Part shown: positions 21,507 to 28,156 of the stretch, in pieces | Numbering within the stretch: the stretch's first letter is position 1 | Layout of the letters: each line of letters opens with the position of its first letter | Origin: an uncultured Oscillospiraceae bacterium | GTDB lineage: Bacteria > Bacillota > Clostridia > Oscillospirales > Oscillospiraceae | Assembly (NCBI GenBank): GCA_934565795.1 | Contig: CAKTIM010000026.1 | Span: 1 to 29,183 of the forward strand | DNA: 29,183 nucleotides | Direction: 5' to 3' | Made by a program: the position numbers and the translations under genes | The notes under the pieces: generated by a model | Database searches by the model: none | What the model saw: the letters and a program-made list of their open reading frames with translations, nothing else | Told to the model about the DNA's origin: nothing

Positions 21507-22492
21507 TATCGCTCTTCCCGGAAATAGGACTGACCCAGGCTTTCGGGGGGCTGATCCTCGCGCTTGTTGCGCATGCTGGTCATGACCAGGACGATCAGGG
21601 TCACCAGGTAGGGGAGCATCTTGTACAGCTCCTTCATGGCCATGTTGGAGCTGGGCAGGAACAGGTACAGAATGTACAGTCCGCCAAAGAGGATGGAGCT
21701 GAGAATGCCCACATTGGGCCGCCAGATGGTGAAGATCACCAGGGCGATGGCCAGCCAGCCCCGGTCGCCGAAGCCGTTATTCGACCAGACGCCGTTGGCA
21801 TAGTCCATCACGTAGTACAGGCCGCCCAGGCCCGCGATCATGCTGCCGATGATGGTGGCAACGTATTTATATTTGCCGATGTTGATGCCCGCGGCGTCCG
21901 CCGTGGCGGGATTCTCGCCCACGGCCCGCAGGTGCAGGCCTGTGCGGGTGTGACCCAGGATATAGGAGCTAAGCAGGGCGATGGCCACGGCCAGATAGGC
22001 CAGGAAGCCATAGGAGAACAGCAGCTGGCCCACCGCGCCGGTGGTCGAGGCGAAGGGCAGGGTGGTGCGGAAATAGCCGCTGGTGGCGGACAGGGCGATG
22101 GAGGGCACGTCCGCCCCCACGAGCTTGATGAGCGAGCCGCCGAAGAAATTGCCGAAGCCCACGCCGAAGGTGGTCATGGCCAGGCCGGTGACGTTCTGGT
22201 TCGCCCGCAGGGTGACGGTGAGGAAGCAGTACAGCGCGCCCATCAGCGCGGAGCCCAGCAGGCAGCCCAGCATGGGGAAGAGAATGGCCAGGAACCAATT
22301 CATATTCCCCTTTGCCGTCTGCTCATACAGGAACGCGCCGATCACGCCGCCGATGCCGCCCACATACATGATGCCGGGAATGCCCAGGTTCAGGTTGCCG
22401 GATTTTTCGGTGATGGTCTCGCCGGTGGAGCCGAACAGCAGTGGGATGCCCTGCATCACCGCGCGGGGAATAAAGGTAACAAGATCAAACAT
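21506..22492 (-). CDS. ABC transporter permease, nucleoside/BMP type (second permease)
   Basis: The 328-aa membrane protein of the BPD_transp_2 family has many hydrophobic helices. The conserved segment TEKSGNLNLGIPGIMYVGG contains the glycine-rich motif of sugar/nucleoside permeases. LRAVGENPATADAAGINIGK is the cytoplasmic coupling loop, followed by DRGWLAIALVIFTIW. In nucleoside transporters of this type two different permeases pair with one double ATPase and a BMP binding protein, exactly as here. GGAGGAAG precedes ATG 22492, which starts 2 nt after the preceding permease stop. It is the last gene of the riboswitch-controlled operon. Confidence 0.92.
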   Translation of the reverse strand: MFDLVTFIPRAVMQGIPLLFGSTGETITEKSGNLNLGIPGIMYVGGIGGVIGAFLYEQTAKGNMNWFLAILFPMLGCLLGSALMGALYCFLTVTLRANQNVTGLAMTTFGVGFGNFFGGSLIKLVGADVPSIALSATSGYFRTTLPFASTTGAVGQLLFSYGFLAYLAVAIALLSSYILGHTRTGLHLRAVGENPATADAAGINIGKYKYVATIIGSMIAGLGGLYYVMDYANGVWSNNGFGDRGWLAIALVIFTIWRPNVGILSSILFGGLYILYLFLPSSNMAMKELYKMLPYLVTLIVLVMTSMRNKREDQPPESLGQSYFREER

Positions 22493-22493
22493 A

Positions 22494-23585
22494 TTACGCT
22501 TCCTCCTTCCCGCCCGCCTTGCGCAGGGAGAGCTTATAGTTGATGAAGAACTCGCAGCCGATGATGAAGAACAGGATGATGCCGGTGAGAATTTCGCCGA
22601 AGGAATCGTTCAGCTGGAACTGGGACGAGATCTCACTGGAGCCTTTGCCCAGAAACACCAGCAGCAGACTGGTGAAGATCATGCCGATGGGGTTGAATTT
22701 CGCCATCCAGGACACCATGACGGCGGTAAAGCCCCGGCCTCCGGCGGTGGAGGTGGAGATGGTGTGGCCGGAGCCGCCCACCAGCAGCAGGCCGGCCAGG
22801 CCGCAGAGCGCGCCGGACAGGGCCATGGTGCGGATGATGACCCGATCCACCTTGATGCCCACGTACCGGGCGGTGCGGACGGATTCGCCCACCACGGAAA
22901 TTTCATAGCCCTGCTTCGTCCAGTTCAGGTAAATGTACAGCAGCCCCGTGAGGATGGCCACCACCAGAATGGTGAGCAGATGCTTCTGTCCGCCGATCAC
23001 CGGCAGCCAGCCGGCCTGGGTGGACTGGTTGATGATGCCGATCTTGCCGGAGCCCTTGGGCACCTCCCACACGATGACGAAGAAGGCGACCAGCTGCGTC
23101 GCCACATAGTTCATCATCAGGGTGAACAGCGTCTCGTTGGTATTCCACTTTGCCTTGAAGAAGGCGGGGATCGCGCCCCAGATGCCGCCCGCTGCCAGGG
23201 CGGCAACGGTCATGATGGGGATGAGAATGTAGTTGGGCACCTTGTCGCCCAGCAGGATCATGCAGGCCGCCGTGGCCAGGCCGCCCATCAGCACCTGCCC
23301 CTCGCCGCCCACGTTCCAGAATTTCATGCGGAAGGCGGGGGTGACCGCCAGGGAGACGCACAGCAGCAGGGAGAGATTTTGCAGAAGGTTCCAGATGCGG
23401 CGGCTGGTGCTGAAAGCGCCGTCCCACATGGTTTTGTAGATGGCAATGGGATTTTCGCCGGTCATGGCGGTGGTGACGAAGCCGCATACCACCAGCGCCA
23501 GCACAATGGCCGCAATGCGGATGCCCCAGGCGGCGAACCAGGGCAGCTCCTTGCGCTTGGAAAGGTGGAAGAGTTTCTGTTTCAT
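22494..23585 (-). CDS. ABC transporter permease, nucleoside/BMP type (first permease)
   Basis: The 363-aa membrane protein is of the same family as the next gene but longer, with an N-terminal basic segment (MKQKLFHLSKRKELPW). Characteristic parts are FRMKFWNVGGEGQVLMGGLA, a KAKWNTNETLFTLMMNYVAT loop, and SVVGESVRTARYVGIKVDRV (coupling loop). It begins 3 nt after the ATPase stop and ends 2 nt before the second permease. The pair would form the channel for a nucleoside or related purine compound. The sequence does not show which one. Confidence 0.92.
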   Translation of the reverse strand: MKQKLFHLSKRKELPWFAAWGIRIAAIVLALVVCGFVTTAMTGENPIAIYKTMWDGAFSTSRRIWNLLQNLSLLLCVSLAVTPAFRMKFWNVGGEGQVLMGGLATAACMILLGDKVPNYILIPIMTVAALAAGGIWGAIPAFFKAKWNTNETLFTLMMNYVATQLVAFFVIVWEVPKGSGKIGIINQSTQAGWLPVIGGQKHLLTILVVAILTGLLYIYLNWTKQGYEISVVGESVRTARYVGIKVDRVIIRTMALSGALCGLAGLLLVGGSGHTISTSTAGGRGFTAVMVSWMAKFNPIGMIFTSLLLVFLGKGSSEISSQFQLNDSFGEILTGIILFFIIGCEFFINYKLSLRKAGGKEEA

Positions 23586-23587
23586 GA

Positions 23588-25144
23588 TTAGCCTCCTACC
23601 TTGGTCATCATCAGGCCCACCCGGTTCTTATCCGCCGGAGTGGGATGCTCCACCACGCCGCTGACCTTGCCGCCGCACAGCACCAGAATGCGGTCGCACA
23701 GCTCCAGCAGCACGTCCAGGTCCTCGCCCACGAATACCACGGCGACGCCCCGCTCCTTCTGCTTGGTCACCAGGTCATAGATGGCATAGGAGGAGTTGAT
23801 ATCCAGGCCGCGCACGGCGTAGGCCGTCAGCAGCACCGTGGGGGCGGAGGCGATCTCCCGGCCCACCAGCACCTTCTGCACGTTGCCGCCGGACAGGCGG
23901 CGCACCGGGGTGGATACGCTGGGGGTCACCACCTCCAGCTCGTCCACCACCTTCTGGGCCAGCTTCTTGGGCCGCTTGCGGTCGGTGAACAGGGAGTGGC
24001 CGCTGCGGAAGGAGCGCAGCATCATATTGTCCGTCAGGTCCATGTTGGCGACCAGGCCCATGCCCAGCCGGTCCTCGGGGACGAAGGAGAGGGTGACGCC
24101 CATGGAGGCGATCTCCAGCGGGTCCTTGCCCAGCAGGCTTTCCCGGCTGCCGTCGTCCTCCAGGTAGCAGATGGTGCCGTTCTCGGTCTTCTGCAATCCG
24201 GCGATGGCCTCCAGCAGCTCCTTCTGGCCGCAGCCGGAGATACCGGCAATGCCCAGAATTTCGCCGGAGTTGGCGGTGAAGGAAACGTTATCCAGCTTCA
24301 CGATGCCGTCGATGCTGCGCACCGTCAGCCCCTCCACCTGGATGCGGGGCTTGGGGTCCACCGGGTCGGGCCGGTGGATGTTCAGAGTGACGGCATGGCC
24401 CACCATCATATTGGTCATTTCCTGAGCGTTGGTGTTCTTGGTCAGCATGTCGCCCACGAAGCGGCCCCGGTTCAGAATGGCCACCCGGTCGGACAGGGCC
24501 TCCACCTCATGCATCTTGTGGGTAATGATGACAATGGCCTTGCCGCTGTCGCGCATGTTCCGCAGGACGTTGAAGAGCTTCTCCGTCTCCTGGGGGGCCA
24601 GCACGGCGGTGGGCTCGTCCAGGATCAGAATGTCCGCCCCGCGGTAGAGCACCTTGACGATCTCCACCGTCTGCTTCTGGGACACGGACATGTCGTAGAT
24701 CTTCTGATCGGGATCCACGTCGAAGCCGTAGGCGTCGCAGATCTCCTGGATCTTCTTCCGTGCCTCCTTCAGGTTCAGCCGTCCGGGCAGGCCCAGCACG
24801 ATGTTCTCGGCGGCGGTGAGCACGTCCACCAGCTTGAAGTGCTGGTGGATCATGCCGATGCCATGGTCAAAGGCATCCTTGGGAGAGGCAATGACCACCG
24901 GCTTGCCGTCGATGGTGATCTCGCCCTCGTCCGGGAAATAGATGCCGGAGAGCATGTTCATCAGCGTGGTCTTGCCGCTGCCGTTTTCTCCCAGCAGGGC
25001 CAGAATCTCGCCCCGGTAAATGTCCAGCCACACCCGATCGTTGGCCAGCACCGAACCGAAGGCTTTTGTGATGTTGCGCATCTTTACGGCGGGCTCCTTG
25101 TCCCCCTGCGTCGGATGCATCACAGTCTGCTTCTCATTTTCCAA
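23588..25144 (-). CDS. ABC transporter double ATP-binding protein, nucleoside/BMP type
   Basis: About 518 aa with two ABC domains in tandem. The first has Walker A LLGENGSGKTT (~residue 52), the signature MSVSQKQTVEIV, Walker B ILILDEPTAVLAP and switch His IVIITHK. The second is degenerate in its P-loop (GISGCGQKELLEA) but keeps LSGGNVQKVLVGREI and RGLDINSS, as is normal in this group. It energises the two permeases encoded downstream. The frame opens at GTG 25153, but GGAGAG directly abuts that codon. TTG 25144 lies 8 nt after GGAGAG and is the better start. ATG 25120 is a third option. It is separated from the binding-protein gene by 0.37 kb holding hairpins and a palindromic element. Confidence 0.92.
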   Translation of the reverse strand: MENEKQTVMHPTQGDKEPAVKMRNITKAFGSVLANDRVWLDIYRGEILALLGENGSGKTTLMNMLSGIYFPDEGEITIDGKPVVIASPKDAFDHGIGMIHQHFKLVDVLTAAENIVLGLPGRLNLKEARKKIQEICDAYGFDVDPDQKIYDMSVSQKQTVEIVKVLYRGADILILDEPTAVLAPQETEKLFNVLRNMRDSGKAIVIITHKMHEVEALSDRVAILNRGRFVGDMLTKNTNAQEMTNMMVGHAVTLNIHRPDPVDPKPRIQVEGLTVRSIDGIVKLDNVSFTANSGEILGIAGISGCGQKELLEAIAGLQKTENGTICYLEDDGSRESLLGKDPLEIASMGVTLSFVPEDRLGMGLVANMDLTDNMMLRSFRSGHSLFTDRKRPKKLAQKVVDELEVVTPSVSTPVRRLSGGNVQKVLVGREIASAPTVLLTAYAVRGLDINSSYAIYDLVTKQKERGVAVVFVGEDLDVLLELCDRILVLCGGKVSGVVEHPTPADKNRVGLMMTKVGG

Positions 25145-25183
25145 GGGCTTCACTCTCCAATGTTATTATTGTATCCCCCAAAG

Positions 25184-25392
25184 CGCCCCTGAAAGGGGAG
25201 CTGGCTCGGCGTAGCCGAGACTGAGGGGTTTGCGGTAGATAGCTATTATTTTTGCCAAGGGATGGGCGAATTCGTACAATCTGCAATGTACATTCCACGA
25301 ATTCGCCTGAGGCTTTCCAGGCGGTATTCTTCGTACCGCAAACCCCTCCGCCACGCTACGCGCGGCCCTCCTCCCCTTGCAGGGGAGGTTAA
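25184..25392. repeat. Nested inverted-repeat element inside the purine-uptake operon
   Basis: GAGGGGTTTGCGGTA (25223-25237) and TACCGCAAACCCCTC (25334-25348) are perfect inverses. Inside them GGCGAATTCGT (25265-25275) and ACGAATTCGCC (25297-25307) form a second pair. The outer parts contain local hairpins CCCC-TGAAA-GGGG and CTCGGC-GTA-GCCGAG on the left, and CCCC-TTGCA-GGGG on the right. It is non-coding and lies between binding protein and ATPase genes. Confidence 0.75.
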
Positions 25393-25467
25393 AGCGGGGG
25401 CGGAAAACGAACACCTGAAAACGGAGCGGGGTGCTTCGCTTTCAACTGCCCGTTTTCAACGGGAAAG

Positions 25468-25497
25468 GGGCAGCGCAGAGGTTGGACTGCGCTGCCC
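25468..25497 (-). terminator. Intercistronic hairpin after the BMP binding-protein gene
   Basis: GGGCAGCGCAG (25468-25478) and CTGCGCTGCCC (25487-25497) form an 11-bp perfect stem 22 nt beyond the stop codon. The minus strand continues with CTTTCCC, a weak tract, so partial termination or 3' protection of the binding-protein mRNA is likely. Confidence 0.65.
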
Positions 25498-25519
25498 TTG
25501 GCAGTTGGATGGGAGAACC

Positions 25520-26710
25520 TTAGAAAGCGGTATCCAGCAGGTTGATGCCGTCGATCTTCAGGTCGAAGTAGGGAGCGGAGCGGAAGGTGGACTCGCAGAA
25601 CGCGCCGTCGATGACGACCTCGGTGTCACCCTCGTAGGCGGGATCGGTGTCCACGTCAGCCATGTAGGTGGTGACGGTCTCGCCGCCCACGGTGAAGGTG
25701 GAGGTGTCGAACACCCGCAGGGTGCCGTCCAGCAGAGCGGCCTTGACCTCTTCGATCTTCTCGACGGTGCCGGCGGCGGCAACGGCCTCGTTCACGTCGG
25801 TCAGAACCACGGAGTTGGTGGCGATGTCGCCGGTCCAGTCGACGTCGATCTCCTCGCCGGAAGCGACGCAGTTGATGATGTACTCAAAGTAGGGCTCCCA
25901 GTTGATGCGGGAGGACACGATGAAGGTGTTGGGGCAGGCATCCAGAGTGGAGCCGTTGTAGGAGACGTCGGGCACACCGGCGTTCTCGCAGGCGGTGGGA
26001 GCGCCCATGGAGTCGGCGTGCTGGGAGATCAGCTTGCAGCCGCCCTTGATCAGATTGTTGGCGGCTTCCTTCTCGGCGGTCTCGTCATACCAGGAGCCGG
26101 TGAAGGTCACGTCCATGGTGACGGTGGGGCAGACGCTGCGGGCGCCCAGGAAGAAGGCGGTGTAGCCGGAAACGACCTCGGCATAGGTGAACGCGCCAAC
26201 ATAGCCCATCTTGGCTTCCTCGGCGGTGAACTCACCGTTCTCGATCATCTCGTTCAGCTTCAGACCGGCGGCAACGCCAGCCAGGTAACGGCCCTCATAG
26301 ATGGAAGCAAAGGCGTTGTGGAAGTTGGACAGGCCCTCGGTGTGGGCCTTGGTGCCGGTGGCGTGGCAGAACTGCACGCCGGGGAATTCCTTGGCCGCCT
26401 CGATCATATAGTCCTCGTGGCCGAAGGAGTCGGCAAACACGATGTCGCACCCGGCGTCGGCAAGCTGTTCGGCGGCTTCCTGGCAGTCCTCGTTCTCGTC
26501 AATGTTGGTTTTCATGAGGTACTCGACGCCCAGCTTCTCGCAGGCTTCCTTGGCGGCGTTCAGGAAGTTCAGGTCATAGGTGGAGTTTTCGTCGTGCAGG
26601 AAAATGAAGCCAACCTTCACCTTGGAGGTGTCAGCCTCGGCGGCGGCGCTGATGGCCATCAGGCCCATCATCATTACCACAGCCAGAACCAGAGAAAGAA
26701 CCTTTTTCAT
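25520..26710 (-). CDS. BMP family substrate-binding protein (purine nucleoside uptake)
   Basis: This 396-aa exported protein of the BMP/PnrA-like family begins with the signal MKKVLSLVLAVVMMMGLMAI. Then come KVGFIFLHDENSTYDLNFLN, CDIVFADSFGHEDYMIEAA, FASIYEGRYLAGVAAGLKL and MGYVGAFTYAEVVSGYTAFF, the usual order of family segments. No lipobox Cys is present (ISAAAEAD), unlike typical lipoprotein members. AAAAGGAGAC lies 9 nt before ATG 26710. It sits between xpt and the ABC ATPase under a guanine riboswitch, so a purine nucleoside or nucleobase is the expected ligand (inference from context). Confidence 0.93.
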   Translation of the reverse strand: MKKVLSLVLAVVMMMGLMAISAAAEADTSKVKVGFIFLHDENSTYDLNFLNAAKEACEKLGVEYLMKTNIDENEDCQEAAEQLADAGCDIVFADSFGHEDYMIEAAKEFPGVQFCHATGTKAHTEGLSNFHNAFASIYEGRYLAGVAAGLKLNEMIENGEFTAEEAKMGYVGAFTYAEVVSGYTAFFLGARSVCPTVTMDVTFTGSWYDETAEKEAANNLIKGGCKLISQHADSMGAPTACENAGVPDVSYNGSTLDACPNTFIVSSRINWEPYFEYIINCVASGEEIDVDWTGDIATNSVVLTDVNEAVAAAGTVEKIEEVKAALLDGTLRVFDTSTFTVGGETVTTYMADVDTDPAYEGDTEVVIDGAFCESTFRSAPYFDLKIDGINLLDTAF

Positions 26711-26778
26711 GTTTGTTTGTCTCCTTTTCGCGTTGTTATTGATGGTTTACGGATATATAAAGGGTATTTGCGACATGC

Positions 26779-27351
26779 TCACCGGCGGAATCGGATGCCG
26801 TCATCGCTCATTTCCTCGATGATGGCCAGGGATTCCACTCTCACTCCCTGGGCGCGCAGCCGGTCGCCGCCGCCCTGGAAGCCCTTTTCAATGGCGCAGA
26901 CAGCGCCCACGACCTGTGCGCCCGCCTGCCGGGCCAGCTCCATCAGCCCCAGCAGGGCCTTGCCGTTGGCCAGGAAATCATCCACCAGCAGCACCTTATC
27001 GCCGGGCAGCAGATAATCGCTGCTGACCACCACGGTGTAGTCGGTGCCGTGGGTATAGGAATGAACCACGGTGGAATAGACGCTTCCGTCCACATTGCTG
27101 GACTTGTGCTTCTTGGCAAACACCATGGGCACCCCCATGGCCATCCCCGCCGCAGCCGCGATGGCGATGCCGGAGGACTCGATGGTCACAATCTTCGTCA
27201 CGCCGCAGCCGCCGAACAGGGCCGCGATCTCCCGGCCGATCTCGCCCAGGAACACCGTGTCGATCTGCTGATTCAGGAAGCTGCCTACCTTCAGAATACC
27301 GCCGGGCAGCACCTTGCCCTCGCTCAAAATCTTCTGCTCCATCCGTTCCAT
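26779..27351 (-). CDS. xpt: Xanthine phosphoribosyltransferase
   Basis: The 190-aa purine salvage enzyme converts xanthine and PRPP to XMP in the cytoplasm. Sequence marks are the LKVGSFLNQQID segment near the N-terminus, TIESSGIAIA, VPMVFAKKHKS and the PRPP loop VLLVDDFLANGKALLGL, all as in Bacillus-type Xpt. AAGGAGG precedes ATG 27351. It is the first gene of an operon with a BMP binding protein and a nucleoside-type ABC transporter. A guanine riboswitch with its own promoter lies upstream. In Bacillus xpt is usually followed by pbuX, a xanthine permease; here an ABC system takes that place. Confidence 0.95.
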   Translation of the reverse strand: MERMEQKILSEGKVLPGGILKVGSFLNQQIDTVFLGEIGREIAALFGGCGVTKIVTIESSGIAIAAAAGMAMGVPMVFAKKHKSSNVDGSVYSTVVHSYTHGTDYTVVVSSDYLLPGDKVLLVDDFLANGKALLGLMELARQAGAQVVGAVCAIEKGFQGGGDRLRAQGVRVESLAIIEEMSDDGIRFRR

Positions 27352-27379
27352 TGGGAACCCCTCCTTATGAAAAATAAAG

Positions 27380-27426
27380 GACGAACCGCTGCAGGGCGCC
27401 CATTACCGGCGCTGCCTCGATTCGTC
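27380..27426 (-). terminator. Leader terminator of the riboswitch expression platform (candidate)
   Basis: On the minus strand GACGAA (27421-27426) pairs with TTCGTC (27380-27385). Between them GGCAGCGCC can pair with GGGCGCCCTGC. The hairpin is followed by CTTTATTTTT just before the xpt ribosome site. A second, smaller GGGG/CCCC hairpin with T5 lies at 27442-27461. Confidence 0.6.
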
Positions 27427-27467
27427 ATAGACTACGGGTGCAAAAAGGGGACACTACCCCCATCGCT

Positions 27468-27537
27468 ACCAATAGTCGTGACTTGGGCAGGCGTCACGGT
27501 AGAAACATTCGGGCCATTTATCCGAACCTATATCGGT
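27468..27537 (-). ncRNA. Purine (guanine-type) riboswitch aptamer
   Basis: Read on the minus strand the 70-nt aptamer has P1 (ACCGATA with TATTGGT), P2 (TTCGG with CCGAA) closed by ATAAATGG, and the invariant TGTTTCTACC. P3 (GTGAC with GTCAC) is capped by GCCTGCCCAA, and GACTAT follows. The C in GACTAT corresponds to C74 of the family, which pairs with guanine (adenine riboswitches have U). Guanine or hypoxanthine binding should stop expression of xpt and the transporter genes. Confidence 0.92.
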
Positions 27538-27556
27538 ACACTTGAAGTTTGGCTTA

Positions 27557-27585
27557 ATCGTAATCTAAATTTCCCGGAATGTCAA
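27557..27585 (-). promoter_or_regulatory. Promoter of the riboswitch-xpt operon
   Basis: Minus-strand TTGACA (27580-27585), a 17-nt spacer and TACGAT (27557-27562) lie just upstream of the aptamer. Confidence 0.75.
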
Positions 27586-27654
27586 CCCAATCTGGGGCAA
27601 TTCCCGATTTTCCTCTGTAATGCACAAAGAGAGTTGGAAATCCATTCATATTTC

Positions 27655-27752
27655 CGTCAAAAATTCTTCCGGCCCCCACCGCAGGCAGGAGGCCGGAAGA
27701 AGCAAAAATGATAAAAGGGCAGCCTGCCGGAGAATCCGCGCAGCCGCCCAAC
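27655..27752 (-). ncRNA. Candidate small RNA (minus strand), two tandem terminator hairpins
   Basis: Promoter TGGACA (27782-27787), a 17-nt spacer and TAAAAT (27759-27764) predict a start near 27752. The transcript meets hairpin GGGCGGC...GCTGCCC + TTTTAT (27711-27749). It then meets hairpin TTCTTCCGGCC/GGCCGGAAGAA + TTTTT (27659-27701). No open reading frame with a ribosome site is seen. The RNA would be about 40-95 nt. Not recognised as a known family. Confidence 0.4.
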
Positions 27753-27836
27753 ATTTCTATTTTACCATACCACCCGTCCCCTGTCCATTCGCTTTTTTCA
27801 TAAGCTTTCGGGCGGTTTTGTGTGGAATATCCCATC

Positions 27837-27865
27837 TTGTAATTTGAACGGAATGGGTGTATATT
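27837..27865 (+). promoter_or_regulatory. Promoter of a candidate small RNA
   Basis: TTGTAA (27837-27842), a 17-nt spacer and TATATT (27860-27865) face right. The -35 box lies about 50 nt from the divergent promoter of the minus-strand candidate RNA. Confidence 0.55.
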
Positions 27866-27871
27866 GAAGGT

Positions 27872-28019
27872 GCAAAAAGGAGTGAGTCCAATGTACTAAG
27901 CCACTTCTCAAATCCGCAGAAAGCAGAGGTTAAGTAAATGACGGAACCCAAGGACTTCGCGAAATAGCCCCTGATCGATCCCAAAAACGCGCGGGAGAGA
28001 TCAGGGGTTATTTCTTTTT
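27872..28019 (+). ncRNA. Candidate small RNA with very short ORFs and a strong terminator
   Basis: A transcript of about 150 nt is bounded by the promoter at 27837-27865 and the terminator CCCCTGATC (27968-27976)/GATCAGGGG (27999-28007) + TTATTTCTTTTT. It carries two ribosome-site/start pairs. AAAGGAGTGAG precedes ATG-TAC-TAA (27891-27899). AGAGGT precedes a 9-codon ORF, MTEPKDFAK, at 27938-27967 ending at the terminator stem. It could be a regulatory RNA, a leader peptide locus or a peptide gene. No match to a known family is recognised. Confidence 0.5.
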
Positions 28020-28022
28020 CTT

Positions 28023-28087
28023 GGGAACCCCTGAACAAATCGTCTGCGGCTGGGCAGCGGGTCTTGCCGATTTATTCAGAGGTTCCC
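28023..28087. repeat. Short palindromic element with 20-bp inverted ends (MITE-like)
   Basis: GGGAACCCCTGAACAAATCG (28023-28042) and its inverse at 28068-28087 match at 18 of 20 positions. Only about 25 bp lie between. The inner TCTGCGGCTG resembles the arms at 21362 and 8631. It is bounded by the terminator of the candidate RNA on the left and a promoter on the right. Confidence 0.75.
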
Positions 28088-28116
28088 TTGCTTTTTTCGC
28101 CCGCATCCCGTATACT
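28088..28116 (+). promoter_or_regulatory. Promoter of the cysteine-rich repeat protein gene
   Basis: TTGCTT (28088-28093), a 17-nt spacer and TATACT (28111-28116). The -35 box starts at the base immediately after the palindromic element. Confidence 0.6.
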
Positions 28117-28156
28117 GGTCTTGTGAACCACCCGACCATGAAAAGGAGGATGATTT

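Noticed and set aside
21482..25192. Very long plus-strand open frames opposite the ABC genes
   Set aside because: They are antisense shadows of clearly recognisable permease and ATPase genes, with no ribosome sites and low-complexity His/Gly/Ala-rich products.
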